Source: Pagrus major
Lineage: Eukaryota; Chordata; Actinopteri; Spariformes; Sparidae
DNA length: 64,000 nucleotides
Direction: 5' to 3'
NCBI RefSeq assembly: GCF_040436345.1
Contig: NC_133237.1
Coordinates: 25,115,749-25,179,748 of the forward strand
A model generated the notes under the pieces. That model was not told where the DNA came from, did no database searches, and saw nothing but the letters and a program-made list of their open reading frames with translations. The position numbers and the translations under genes are program-made. Positions 41,001 through 53,276 of this stretch are shown in pieces (within the stretch, counting starts at the first letter, position 1; each line of letters begins with the position of its first letter).

Positions 41001-42807
41001 GCTTTATCGTAGTACTCCAGGGCTCCGCAGCACTCACTGCAGGAAACAGGAAACAAATGCTCGTCACTTTCTGTGTTTCCCCCTCAGATTAACAAACAGC
41101 AGGTCTGTTTCACTTACATGTCAAGAGGGTCAGCCACCTCCATGTATCTCATCTTCATCAGTCTGGGGAAGTCCATTTCCTCCTTCACCTCCCAGTCGCT
41201 CCTAACCTCCACTGATGAGTCTCTTGGTTTCAGCTGAGCCTTGAACAACAAAGACATAGTGAGGGACGAAGGGATATTTCCCTAAAACCCTCAATACAAC
41301 TCTTTTCACAATCCTGGGATCAGAAATGACTTCCCCTTACAAATGATCCCTAAAGATTCATGCCTGTCTTGTGGAACTGCGACGATCAATAGATTAGTCG
41401 CCAACTACTTTAATAATCTATTTAACAGCTTGAGCAATTTCTTTATAAAAGTAAAGTCACAATTCTCTAAATTCCAGCTTCTTAAATGTAAATATGTTCT
41501 GGTTTCTTTCCTCCTCTAATCCAGTAATAAGAACCAATTAAACGATCAAAGACCTGGGATTTCTGGTCCCACTTCTGACGGACACCAAACTGCTTTTGGA
41601 ATTTCTTCTGCAGTCTCATACGATCCCTGAAAAAGACACAAACACAAGGTTAAACTGAAGCCTTTGCAACACGATCAGCCATCTACACAAACTATGCAGA
41701 TCTGATCTCGTACTAGGATTCTTCGTGCCTTTGCTGAGCCACAGGAAATCATCTAAAAAGAGAACAGGAGTTGCGACAGAATCTCACCTCTCCTTCTGCT
41801 TGGCGCTCTTCGGCAGCGTCTGCATGTTGAACTGGGTCAGGTTCCTGCGGTCCTTGTCCCTGCGCAGGTTCCTCTGTTCAAACAAACATCATCATGTTAT
41901 TAGTTAAAATAAAACACGTGTCACTTAAGACTTTAAAATCAACTGACACATATATGGCAAAGGAGAGCATTCAGTGCGTTTGCCGTACCTGAGCAAACCT
42001 CATGCGGTTCCTCTGGTAGGCCGTCTTCTGCGTCTTGGCAGTGTCCACCAGCTGGAAGCTCGTCTCATCCTCCTCATGAAAGTAGGCGTACTGACTGCCG
42101 CCTCCGAACTGAGAGGAATACTTATCTGAAGACAAAATAATCACATAACTGCATAAGAAACCATCTTGAAACAATACGATGATCAGTGTTTTCTTTTATT
42201 TAACCAAATAATGATGTTTGAATAATTCTAACGTTTCCATAAACAGCTGAGAAAAGCATAAATGTCTCAATTTGCTGTTAAAATACATTAAATCACAAGT
42301 AAATAATAAAGTTTTCCATTGCCTAATATTTTAAGATGTTTAAATGTGTTTGGTGCCTGATCAACAGAACGATCAGCTGCATTAAAATAGTATCTTGGAC
42401 AGTTATTAATGTGGCCAGATGTTTCAATCGATCTGTATTTTCAATTGCATCATCACACAGATGTGAAGTAAAAAAAAAAAACTCTAGGTGGAGGCACATC
42501 TGGGTGGACAGCTGTCTTACTCACTTGTGTATCTCTTGTCTTGATAAGTCGCTCCAGTCCAGTCAGCAACCTGACAGAGGGAACACACAGCGTGAGGAAA
42601 ACATTGTGTCAAAACACTGAAGACAAAGAAAACTTGGTTCTTCCAGTACATACATGTATAAGGCGGTAATGTCTGAAAACAAACCTTTCCCAGGCGGTCT
42701 CCTTTGCTGAAAGGCTGGTAGGGCATGTCTTTAAACTTCTCTGGGACCGCACACGGACCCCACCCGGATGGGTTGTCCTGGATCACAGGGGCGTTGAACT
42801 TGGCCAT
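38002..42807 (-). CDS. eif3d: Eukaryotic translation initiation factor 3 subunit D (550 aa)
   Basis: Fifteen coding exons on the minus strand: 42807-42685, 42570-42525, 42125-41989, 41873-41788, 41626-41554, 41233-41118, 41036-40904, 40809-40662, 40508-40378, 40255-40170, 40037-39908, 39748-39606, 38625-38433, 38310-38217 and 38015-38002. All phases agree and give 550 residues, close to human EIF3D (548). The product is the eIF3 subunit that contacts the 40S ribosome and can bind the mRNA 5' cap in specialised initiation. Recognised stretches: the start [19 protein letters not shown], then [61 protein letters not shown] and [21 protein letters not shown]. The tail is acidic and Glu-rich (FSSDEEEE...). 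The last exon adds only DEEN and is inferred from phase and acceptor. Confidence 0.96.
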
Positions 42808-43947
42808 GGCCTGAAGTCAGAGTGGAGAAGACTTCTGTCACCAAACAGTTCAAAAAAAGTATCTCCAGACGAGCAGATGACACACGATCTACACCTTTTT
42901 TTTTTTACATGCACAGGGTCTCAGCCAAATTAGCAGCACTGATTTCTCCAGCAATGCACTAAAACAAATAGGCACTGATCAGCTTGCGCAGTGGGCTAGT
43001 CATCATCGACCCCTGAGTATCCAACAACAAGACAAACACACTGAAACCTGCACATAACCATTTTGTATTGGTGCAAAACAGAGAAGATAAGAAGATCTTC
43101 ACATCTAAGACACCGGAAAAAAGAAAATGTACATCTTTTTTTGCTTGATAACTGCACTGGTTCACACTGCTTTCAACTATTACGCACAGTGAGTTATAAC
43201 AAAAGGAGTCCAGGGATTATTAATCCTGAATTTTCATTGGAATAATAGCAACTTTGTGGATTTAATGGATGCCGAATTTATCTTTTGACACGCAGGTTTA
43301 AAGCAGTGTAGGAGCTGATGAGTGGGACTTTAACAGTAGGAAATTGTACGCTTCAGATTTTAAAAGTTAACGTTTTCCGCTAATATGTAATAACCCTGCT
43401 AGCAGAAGTGACAGAAGTCCATTAGGATCACACTCAAGTAATCAGTTGTTACATTAGTTTCTGACGCCATTAACGAGTTTACACTGAAAGTGTGTGCTGT
43501 TCAGTAAGAAGAGATGTTCGGTCAACAAGCTCAGCACAAAAAACATCGATATATTTGTACATTTTGAACAACATCTGGCACCACTGGCTAACGTTAGCAT
43601 AGCGTTATCGTCACTTGTTAGGTCACATGCTAACCGATCGGGCTAATATACAAATAACCTCGACTGTGACACATTACGGATTAATTACTGATACATGTGT
43701 GATATCAAAGAAAAAGAACGGAACTTTCTTCTGGATCATCTCGGGTTAAATTCAGAATTCAGACTCAGTGAGCTAAAGGTGGCTAATGCTAACGCTAGTC
43801 ATCTTGCCAGGTGGCCGCGCTAGCAAGGCTAAGCTAACTGGGTGGCCAGCTACATACGCCTTCACAGGACTCTCCGCGATTTAACTACAAACACGACTGG
43901 AAACGGCCGCTTTTCGCGCGTCTGTACATGTTTTACAGCGATGTTAC

Positions 43948-44080
43948 CGTGAATGATGTGACACTATCAGGCCTTTTAATCCAACCGGTCCTTTAACGCT
44001 GCAAATCCCCGACAGAGCGCCGGTGTGAAAGGAAGTGGAGGGCTGCCGTAAAGCGGAAACTGGTTCCGGCCGTATTCCGA
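43948..44080 (-). promoter_or_regulatory. eif3d: Probable eif3d 5' non-coding exon and promoter
   Basis: A minus-strand donor (CACG|GTAACAT, at 43947) ends a GC-rich stretch, and the acceptor at 42811 (TTCAG|GCC) leads into the start codon, giving a first intron of about 1.14 kb. The exon and its upstream edge hold ETS-like CCGGAA and ACTTCCTTTC motifs, CpG pairs and no TATA box, which is usual for a housekeeping gene. The transcription start is not fixed. Confidence 0.55.
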
Positions 44081-44099
44081 GTGCAGCTGTCGTAACGTC

Positions 44100-46040
44100 A
44101 AACATGCAGCCCACTAATGGCTACGCGGCTAATATGTTTCTTACAAATATATTATTATACATAATTTTACATTCTCTTTTTTCTTTCCGTAACTTTAATT
44201 CACCTAAAGCCTAAAAACATGTTCCAGGCAGCATTTCACCATAAAGGCTGCTGTACTTGTGTAAAATAAATAATATAAATATAGTGAATAGATTAAATTT
44301 TACAACAAATAACTAAATGTAACGAAAGGAAAGATAAACAAAGAATAAGAACTGTTTGATAAACAAATAGAGTGAATCAGACATGTCTAAATAATCTAGT
44401 AGTTTTAGCAAATTATGGTTTTTGAGTTTTAAGTTTACAATAATTGTCAGATATGTTGAAAAATATTAAGGAGGGCAATTGCATACTAATTTTTATGGTT
44501 AAAACTGTCAAAATAAATTAAACACATGACAACAAACTCAGTCACTGGCAACAAAGCTTTCAGACAGGAAGTAGCCTATAATGCAGTTACTGCGAGAACC
44601 CCATTTATCTATTTAAACAGATAATAATAGCAACAATAATAATAAAAATAATAATATATATTCGTATTAACTTGCAAACTTGTAGTTTCACGACCACAAG
44701 AAAACAAAGAGAGAACAGAGAATGATTGTTTCAAGATCATTTACGCCTTTTCGTCTCTGGTTCAAATTGTCTTTGTTTTATTTTGAAAGAATTGAACGGA
44801 AGTGCTTGCAACGCTATCGTGTCTAGCTTGACGTCGTTTGGTAATGTAATTCCACATTGTGACCACACGGGGGCAGCAAACACTCATGTTTCTACACCAG
44901 CAGCAAGGCAGAAATTGTTATTAATATAATAAATGATATAATAACAATTAATATAACAATAAAATCATAATAATAAATGATTATAATTATTATTTATTAT
45001 TAAAATTATTATTATTTACTACAGCTGTGTTCAACCTGATGAGTTTGATATAGAAAAATTGTGGAAAAGACAAAAAATACTCCCAGAAACAAACTGGGAA
45101 TAAATACATTTCCTTTAAAAATCTTTTACTGAACATAACGAGGTTGTTTATGATGGATGAATGTGGATTTCTTTGAGTACATGTTGTTAAAATCACAGAA
45201 AAGTGTCTTTATCTCATTAAATCTTCTTTATTTTCCTTCCGCTTGATTTGCACATGAAACACGAAGTCAGGAATACATCATTCAAGCTTCATTCCTTCAA
45301 CCACGTTTGCATTTTAATTTGCCTTTTGAATGCCATGTCATACAGTTAATTAGGCTGTATTCACCCTCCACACACGCACAGACAGCCTGTCGAGGTGTCC
45401 AGAAGGATAACCGAGCATCTCGTTTGATCTCGACGGGACAAACACTCTGATCTTCTCTGCTGTCACGCATCAGGACTCGTCGAGAGCGTTTTATAACCCC
45501 CTGAATCCATTTAATTTGTTATTCACACACTGCAAAGGTCAGTAAATCTGATTAATACAGATTCAAACGTGTGTGTCTGTGTGAAGGATGTCAGTCACAC
45601 AGTGCAGATAGTTGACCGACAGCAGCAGCAGCTGTTGTCATGTGATGAATGATGTCAGTGCACATCTGGTCCTTTAAACATCTGTGTCCATCTACACATC
45701 GCTGAATCGAATGTAACCAAGTACTTTTACTTCTCATATGTTTATTTAATCTTGCTGATTGAATAACAAGACTTTTCCTTACGTGATGCAGTGACTTTAA
45801 CTTGTAATGGAGTATTATTCTCAGTAAAGTATCTGATTACTTCTTCCTCTGCAGCAGAGAGCAGAGTTCTGCCATTTTAAATGTTCTCTCCGCTGCGTCG
45901 TCACCTGGCAGCTCGGCTCTGACTCATGTCCGACTGTCGTCCTTCAGGGATCTTTGGAGCAGCAGATGGTAAAAACGCAGTGCGTCGTGTTCATCTTGAA
46001 TATTAATGAGGATATTATTGATTACTTCTATAAACTAGAT
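44100..46040. other. Intergenic, upstream of eif3d
   Basis: AT-rich, with ATT/AAT runs at 44625-45015. No exon with splice sites and coding character was found on either strand. Confidence 0.5.
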
Positions 46041-46049
46041 GGATTGCTT

Positions 46050-46255
46050 TTTTACTTCATTACTGTGCAGCTTCGATGTACTGCCACAACTAGTAGGCCG
46101 TGGCTCGATGGACGGTCTCTTCACTTCGCTCCAGACAGAAATATCTCGACAACTGTTGGAGGGTTTGCCATTAAAGTTTCGTGCAGACGTTCAAGGTCCC
46201 CAAAGCATGAATCCCCCCGATGACTGTGACGATCCTTCACATGCAGTTCCTCTCA
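46050..46255 (+). repeat. Fish interspersed repeat fragment
   Basis: ATATCTCGACAACTGTTGGAGG, then TTTGCCATTAAAGTT and GTGCAGACGTTCAAGGTCCCC, matches a motif set repeated widely in fish genomes (TCTCAACAACTATTGGATGG-type). Degraded; class not assigned. Confidence 0.5.
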
Positions 46256-47520
46256 GAGAAAGGTGTTTAGTATCAGGAGGAACTTCAGAAATGTAGCCTG
46301 AAGTGTACCAGAGCACAAAAACTTTATCAAAAAAGGACTGAAGTTTTGACACCACGTGTGTCTTTAAGCAATACGGATTATCAGATAATCTGATGAAGAT
46401 GCACACGGCGTTGAATCATCCATTAACACGTGTGTTGATATTTGTAGATTTGTGTGAAACGTCTCAAATAACTGTCGGATCGATTGTTATGAAGCTGACT
46501 ACAGACATTGACGGCCCCTTCAGGAGGAATCGAAAGGCTTAATGTCTCTTTAGATGCATTTTTTGTGTTCATATTGTTGAAACAGAGACTTCATGTCCTT
46601 TTTTTGGTAATACAACTTGTCTAGTTGCTGTATAAATACTGTGAAAGTATCAAAAAACGCCTTTATTCAAAAATCTGTGCCTTTAAATGAGCCGTCAGGA
46701 CTTCTGTAACGTTCTGATGTCACAACTATACAGTCCCCGCCCTCAGACACGCCCCCCAGCACAGCCCACAGCTGCAAAAACACCGGCAGAGTTTAATTAT
46801 ACAGCACCGATCAGACACGAGGCAATCGAAAGTGCCTGAGATGCAGAAATACTCCAAAATAAAACATTACTTACATGTTAGAATTGCTAAAACAAGCAAT
46901 TAAATAGTTAAAAATAACAGTAAAAACAATAACAATCAAGTAAAAAGTTACAGATTGAAACAAAGTGATGTATCTCGTTTATCAGAAGGCAGTAAAGTCA
47001 TAATAAAATACTCAATAATAGAGTAATTTTTTTCTAGCATGTGTTGCTTCGGGGGTATTTTTGTAATTTGTTTACTGTTTTTAATGATGTTTGCACTGAT
47101 TGCTAATGAAGCAAAGCCTGTTGTGTGTGCGTGTCCTCATTAATTAGTACACAAACTGATGTTTTCATGCATTTAAGCCTTTGGCCCTCGTCACCTTTTC
47201 ATGAAACATGTCACTCTTCTGTGTTAATTAAAGATCCTTAATTGTATTTTTTAATGAACAGGATGTTTGATCGCCGTCACAAACACTTCAGCTCTGAGGC
47301 TGTTTTTTCTCCCTTTGTCTCCTCGTTCTGTTGCTACAATAATCCAGTGATTTTGAACAGAAACCGGGAAAAATTAGAGGACAAGTTTGAAGAAATAAAG
47401 CTGATTTTGTGCAGCAGAATGTGTTCTGATTATTATGATCAGGAGGTAATTGCTAACACCTGTGTTCAATCAGAGAGATCCTCCCCCTCACTCACCAGTG
47501 ATTACAGCAACGTCTATTAA
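46256..47520. other. Intergenic, no gene seen
   Basis: 46690-46850 (ACTATACAGTCCCCGCCCTC ... CAGAGTTTAATTATACAGCAC) has the look of another degraded fish repeat. The remainder shows no coding or RNA feature. Confidence 0.4.
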
Positions 47521-47524
47521 TACC

Positions 47525-47525
<1 letters not shown>

Positions 47526-47590
<65 letters not shown>
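47526..47590. repeat. (GT)n microsatellite
   Basis: About 65 bp of uninterrupted GT. Confidence 0.95.
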
Positions 47591-47596
<6 letters not shown>

Positions 47597-47734
47597 TTTC
47601 TTCACACTAAGAAAAGCCTGATACAATTAAAACACTGCTGTAGCAGATGATGGACTCCCAATGTTGAACAGTGTATTTTATACATTTTAAAAAGGAAATA
47701 TTCATCACTTATTCGCTTCTATGCCGAGTTACAT

Positions 47735-47860
47735 TTTTATTTTATTGTAGGGACAACGCACAACACATGTTTTGTACCACATGTTGCTAAAAGCTCATTT
47801 CCATCTGTAATCCCTGAGCCAAGACCACCACCGCTGTACAGGTTACAGGAAATAAGGATC
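47735..47860. repeat. Degraded fish repeat fragment
   Basis: TTTATTGTAGGGACAACGCAC followed by GCTAAAAGCTCATTTCCATCTGTAATCCC resembles the end of a common fish retroposon-derived repeat. Confidence 0.35.
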
Positions 47861-48061
47861 AATTATAGTAAAATCAAAAAGTTTATGGTTAATACAATCA
47901 ATACAAACAAACCAAAAGAAGCATTATGAAAATTGAACGATGATACAACTACCCTGACACAAAATACTACTGCTACAACAACAATGACGACAATATCAAC
48001 AACAACAAATTCCCATCAGCATTCTCAACATCTGTTAGATCATTAGTGCAATATATTAAGT

Positions 48062-48725
48062 AATGTCTGTTAGCTTAGCTCAGCACAAAGACTGGAAACA
48101 AGGGGAAACAGCTAGCCTGGTTCTGTCCAAAGGAAACCACCTTCCAGTGTGGATCAAACAAATAAGATGTTGGTAGTAAAATACTTACAGACCGGCCCCG
48201 ACCTACATAAAGATATAAACTAAAAACATGTAAATCTAGAGGGGGATGCCCAATGTCAGCTTCTGGGACAATAAACCAGTAAACAAATGTTTCTTCATGG
48301 GATGATCAAACTGAAATGTACAAGCTCTCAAGTCCCCAGTGAAATACAATGTCAAACTGAAGGTGTATAGGAGGTTATTCAAGAATAATTCAATGAGTCA
48401 GGGACAGATTCAGAATGAGTCTGAGAGCCACCTGGGTGTCATTCCCCTCCTCTTTTAAGCCTTCACAAAAAGGGCGTCGTCACACCCTGATTGGCTGGAG
48501 TCAGTCTCTCCACCTGCTGCACAGGTGATCTGAATCTCCTGCAATCAGTCCAGAGGGATTTTAAAAAATCAGCCCAAAACAAAGAAAGATAGAAAGTCTT
48601 AAAAAATTGGACTGCTACAATATAAAAATCAGGGAGCTTTACAGCCAGGCTAGCTGTGTCGAGTGTTTATGCTAAGCTAAGCTAAGCTAACTCACTGCTA
48701 GCTGTAGCTTTATATTTAACATGAG
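48062..48725. mobile_element. MITE-like element with inverted ends and an internal insertion
   Basis: The left end (48068-48140) reads TTAGCTTAGCTCAGCAC, then AAAGACTGGAAACAAGG and ACAGCTAGCCTGG. The right end (48645-48725) carries the reverse form: CCAGGCTAGCTGT, GTTTATGCTAAGCTAAGC and CTAGCTGTAGC. This inverted pair is common in fish genomes. Between the ends are about 500 bp of mixed sequence, possibly a nested insertion (48210-48640). A single degraded end also occurs at 56690-56760. Confidence 0.5.
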
Positions 48726-49790
48726 AGTCGTGTCAGCGAGAAAGTCAACAAAAGTGTTTCTCAGTCTTTACTACTGCTTTAAGTAATGTAAACTAATTAA
48801 AAGAAAAACAAATAAAAAAGACTAAATCTACACCGACAGAATCACGCTGCACATTTTCATCCCAAACGATTTACTGAGCAGAGACGTGAAACATGTTTTT
48901 AATGAGGTTTCATGTCCCTTTGGGGGAAACCGTGTCTGCTTTTTAAATCACCACCGACACTTCAGCTGAAGTGATGTTTGATTTTTTTGAAAACACAAAG
49001 TAATAAAGACTGAGTGGGATAATTGTCCGACTCCTCGTGCCTCCTGATTACACTGTGGAAATAAAAACGTGTGTTATTCTCGAATAAATCAGGAAACGTA
49101 ATCCAATGAATCCGTTACATTAGGATCATGTGTTGCGTTCGTCCTCTTCAGCTGATGTCAGTGTGTGTCTCTGTGTGTGTGTGTGTGTGTGTGTGCAGCG
49201 GGGTTTCCATAGTTGCTCCTGCCAACAAAAAAAAAAGTGAATAACAGCCTATTAGAGTTAACTTGAGTCTTGTCCATATTGTACGTGGGAGAGAGCCTGT
49301 GGGCAGCGAATCACAGTGAGTCATCCTGAAGCCACCGGCAGACCCGTCGACTGACTATCGCCTCTCTGTGTGCGCCGAGCACAGGTGGGTTATCACTGAG
49401 GGGAGTCTGGGATCACACAGGCAGGAAGCTACGAACCAACACATATTTATAGCTGAACACACACTCGCACAAACACTAGTAAACAACTCACACACACATA
49501 AACACATAAACACACACACACAGGCCTCCGCTGCAGCTCTACTCGCCCTGAACAAATCTCCGCTCTCATCAAACTGCCGGGCCTCCAGGGGCCGGGCAAA
49601 TAAAGTTTCAGCCCGGCAAATCCCTTTTTAATGTGGCTTTAATGATGGTTTTATGCTCCTCGGAGGATCTTTGCAGGAAAAGGGTGTGCGTGGGCGTGTT
49701 GGTGCTGAAGACCAGCAGCAGCAGCAGCAGCAGCAGCACGGTGATGCGGAGCAGAGGCATCGTTTCACAGCCGGCTAAATATAACGTGGC
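48726..49790. other. Intergenic, no gene seen
   Basis: Contains a GT tract at 49165-49196 and CA-rich stretches near 49480-49530. A (CAG)n-like run is at 49711-49738. No exon supported. Confidence 0.45.
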
Positions 49791-49796
49791 TGCTGT

Positions 49797-49850
<54 letters not shown>
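49797..49850. repeat. (GT)n microsatellite
   Basis: About 50 bp of GT repeat. Confidence 0.95.
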
Positions 49851-49853
<3 letters not shown>

Positions 49854-49859
49854 CATGAA

Positions 49860-52530
49860 TGAACAGCGCTGAGGTGAGTTTTTGATGAATGATGCAGAGT
49901 TTGTGTTAGAGGCTTTTTTCAGTGATGGAAAAAATACTGATTCTTACCCAGTCGCCAGGATATAATGTCAGAAGTTAACGTTTCTGCAAACAACAGCTAC
50001 GTCCGAGGTTGATATTGATACTAACCGTGGCAATGTCACGTTCACATTATATGCTCACTAGCCAGAGGATTGTGTGACGTTGTTACAAACCAACAAGGCT
50101 GCCATGGGGACATTTCCAGCTGTTTTCGGTGATAGTGCTTCTCCAACACCGGGCTGATCTGTAAATCTGGCTGACAGTCGAATATAAGAGGGCTGTCGTC
50201 TGACTTTATACGTTTAGAGATCCTTCAGTATGTCTGGTAAAGATAACAATGTGGTGCCATGTATGTAAAATGTGTTGTGTTGTGCGCTCCGCCCCAAAGT
50301 CAGTGTTTGTTTTACACGATAACTGACATTCCTGACATACATCACCCGTGTTAAGCACCACCTAAAAGTGTTTTCCTGATAAAAACATGTTCAATTATTA
50401 ACTTTTTAATTGTTGACAGTGTTGTAAGTGTACAGCACGTGACAAAGAAGTTATCTCAGTGGCTGTTTTATTGTTGCCGGATACACTGACGCTAAACGAT
50501 AATACCACAAAGCAATATTGTTTCCCCTCCGTCAGGCAGCACCGGCTCGTTTATTGTCATCAAATGTGCAGTCGTTACTCCTGAGCTTTCATCCGGAGTG
50601 CGAGGTTATCGCACACAACTCTGCGCTTTCAAGAAATAGTGACATTTTCAAACGGTAGAATAAAGAGAAGGTAAATCCTTCAGCACAGATCTCAGCTACA
50701 TTTTAGATTCATTCAAAAGGAAGAGCGAGGTCAGCGCCTGAATGTGAGCTGTACACATAAAAGCTAAAAACCAATTACATTTGTGTGAGTAATATAAATA
50801 TAAGAGCATGTGAGGGTATGCAACCCTGTCTCTTAGAAATGATGCTCATAAAGAGCGAGGAAACACGATACTGCCTGAATCGTACAAACAGATTTATTCA
50901 TAAGTTTCTCGTACAAATGTTTTAGGAGAGTTTGTGGAATTCATTTCTTGGTGGTTCAGAGCTGTCGAACAAGTCACGGACAGATTGTGGTTTGTCTAAT
51001 AAAAAGGGCACATTGGACGTGAAATGTTAATGAATTTGGAGTTTAATTAAACGTTTTTCTTCAGCTTATCATTCTGAAGTAAATACTGATTGCACAGTGT
51101 GACGGCTGCAGAGAAATGACACCATTTGGTTCCCTATAAGCCTCAACTTCACTGCTATTCCAGTGTTTCCCACACATATAGTTTACTTGGACGGTCCTCC
51201 CAGGTGTATTTGACGACCCATTTAAGCATTTTGTAGGCCGCTTTTACTTTTAGATCCATCCGCGACTAACTAACTCGGCTCCTCCCGTCGGTTGTCAATC
51301 ACACGTGCTCTGCAGACGCTCGTCTTGTACAGACTTGTAAGTGCATTGTGATGTCTATATAACAAGCTCCCTCCACGTGCAGCTCACCTGCGGTCTCTGT
51401 CCCCAGGTGTCGGTGGAACAACTGGAATAACTGTGGAGACTCTACTGGACGTTCACTCGAGAGTCTGTTTCCCCATTGAAGTGTTTCCCCTTAAAACCAA
51501 GTTGTCTATTTCCACTTTAAGTAGACCAACTAAAATGTTAAACTCTGGTCCATATCATCATCATGGCATCATGACTTATGGATGTCAGTAGCTGCCAGGA
51601 CAGTTCTCCCACTCTGACAGCTGTTTCTGGGTCTTTCTGATCAGGATCTTCCTCTGAAGCACCGACTGTAACGTCGCCTACTGAAGGATATAATATTCTC
51701 TCATCTAATATCTGTGCGACTGTCACCTCCCCTCGTATTTCATATAAGTACCGCTTCAATTAAGAGACGTTCTTCGCCTCTGACCTCGTTTCAAATCATC
51801 CCCTCTTCATGTCTCCGAGTGTCTCCGAGTGAAGCTGCTCTGATGACACATCAGCAGCTTCATGGTGAGATTTTCTAATAGTTTCAGGTCCTCTGACCTA
51901 TTTCCACAATGTTTACAAAACCCTCTGGCTTGTTTGTATTTCTTTAAACCAATCACAATCACGTCTTGCCTCTGCCTGAAAAACAGCGCAGTGACATTAA
52001 AATGACTAAATCGCTGCAAAATAAAGTTGAGAGCTGCTTGTTTAGGCTCGTACGGTTAGCGACCAGGTAAGTGTTTCTGGCTCAGCAGCTGTTGTTGTTG
52101 TTGTTTTCCATATTGACGGGGAAGCGAAGTGAATGCAGCCTGAAATTTGTACCTCCAGTCTACAACCGGTGACTCAGTTCACAACTATCCTGACACCACT
52201 TATTCACAGTTTTTATGAATGAAACCTTCCCCGAAATGTAACAAACAGGAAGCCTTATGCGGCAATTTTAGGGGCGTCAGTTATGACTTTGGCATTCATG
52301 AGGCTGAAACGAGCCATCTCCAAAAGTTTGGCTAGTTCAGAAAGATGATGGAAGCAAAGTAAAGGGGGGTTCAGATAAGATTACCACATGTTCTTGCATG
52401 CATAGCTGCTTCTTTAAAAGTTAGGGAAAGTTTGTGGTCTTAGTTTGATACAAGAAAAGTCAAAAGCAACTTGAAGTGTGAGACACGACAGGTTTATTAA
52501 CATTTTTTTAATATATATATAATTTTTTGT
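49860..52530. other. Intergenic, no gene seen
   Basis: Mixed-composition DNA without a supported exon on either strand. Small conserved regulatory elements for sstr3 could lie here but cannot be told by eye. Confidence 0.4.
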
Positions 52531-52534
52531 GCTG

Positions 52535-52645
52535 GCTTTATTTTACAGGACAGTTTAAGAGTGACAGGAAATGGGATGAGAGAGGTGGAGGTGACATGTA
52601 GCAAAGGACCAGCAGAGGACACAGCCTCTGCACACGCTCCATGGT
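52535..52645. repeat. Fish SINE-like fragment
   Basis: GACAGGAAATGGGATGAGAGAG followed by GGTGACATGTAGCAAAGGACC is a degraded piece of a repeat very common in fish. Confidence 0.55.
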
Positions 52646-53276
52646 TTATTAACATTTAACTGAAACTATGATGTTTCTTTAACCTCCACTAAAATGCTTT
52701 TCTTGCCTAAACCCATCAGATTTGAAACTTCTCCTATGCTTTGTACACCCGCTATCCACCTCCGATAATAATCCTGGCAGCAATTACATTCCCCTTAAAT
52801 CGTAACCGGCAAGTAGCACATAAACACAATTAATAGGAGGCTTGGTATTCCCATCTAAAGTAAAGAAATAGCCGTGTCATGAATGTTAATGTGTAGATGG
52901 TTGCAGTGAAGGTCGACTTAAAGCTTAAATACAGTTAAATTCAAGCAAATGATTGTCATATTGTGGAAATTAAGCTACAAGTACAACAATCAACAAGAAA
53001 CGTGTGATAAAATTAAATAAAAGGCACCACTTTGTACATTCAGCCATGCATATGTACACAATATAAACAGTAATACATTCTGTGTGTTGGTAAAACTTCT
53101 TTCAAATGAGTCCATTGATCAAAAATAGCGATTCTAAGGCCCGTCTGAGTGTTTCTAAAGTGTTCACATGTATACTTGGCTCCATTATAAACAGCTCAGT
53201 GCTGTGGATTAGAGTCAGGCCGCCCTGTGTCGTAATACTGAGTTCAGTTCAAGTCAAACACGGTCCATATTTTATA

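Noticed and set aside
42959-43165. Small frames in the eif3d first intron
   Set aside because: No conserved domain; they fall between the inferred non-coding exon and the start exon.
49711-49738. (CAG)n run as a polyglutamine-coding exon
   Set aside because: The surrounding frame is short, lacks splice sites and runs into a GT microsatellite.
49608-49872. Frames rich in His-Thr or Val-Cys
   Set aside because: Products of the GT/CA microsatellite.
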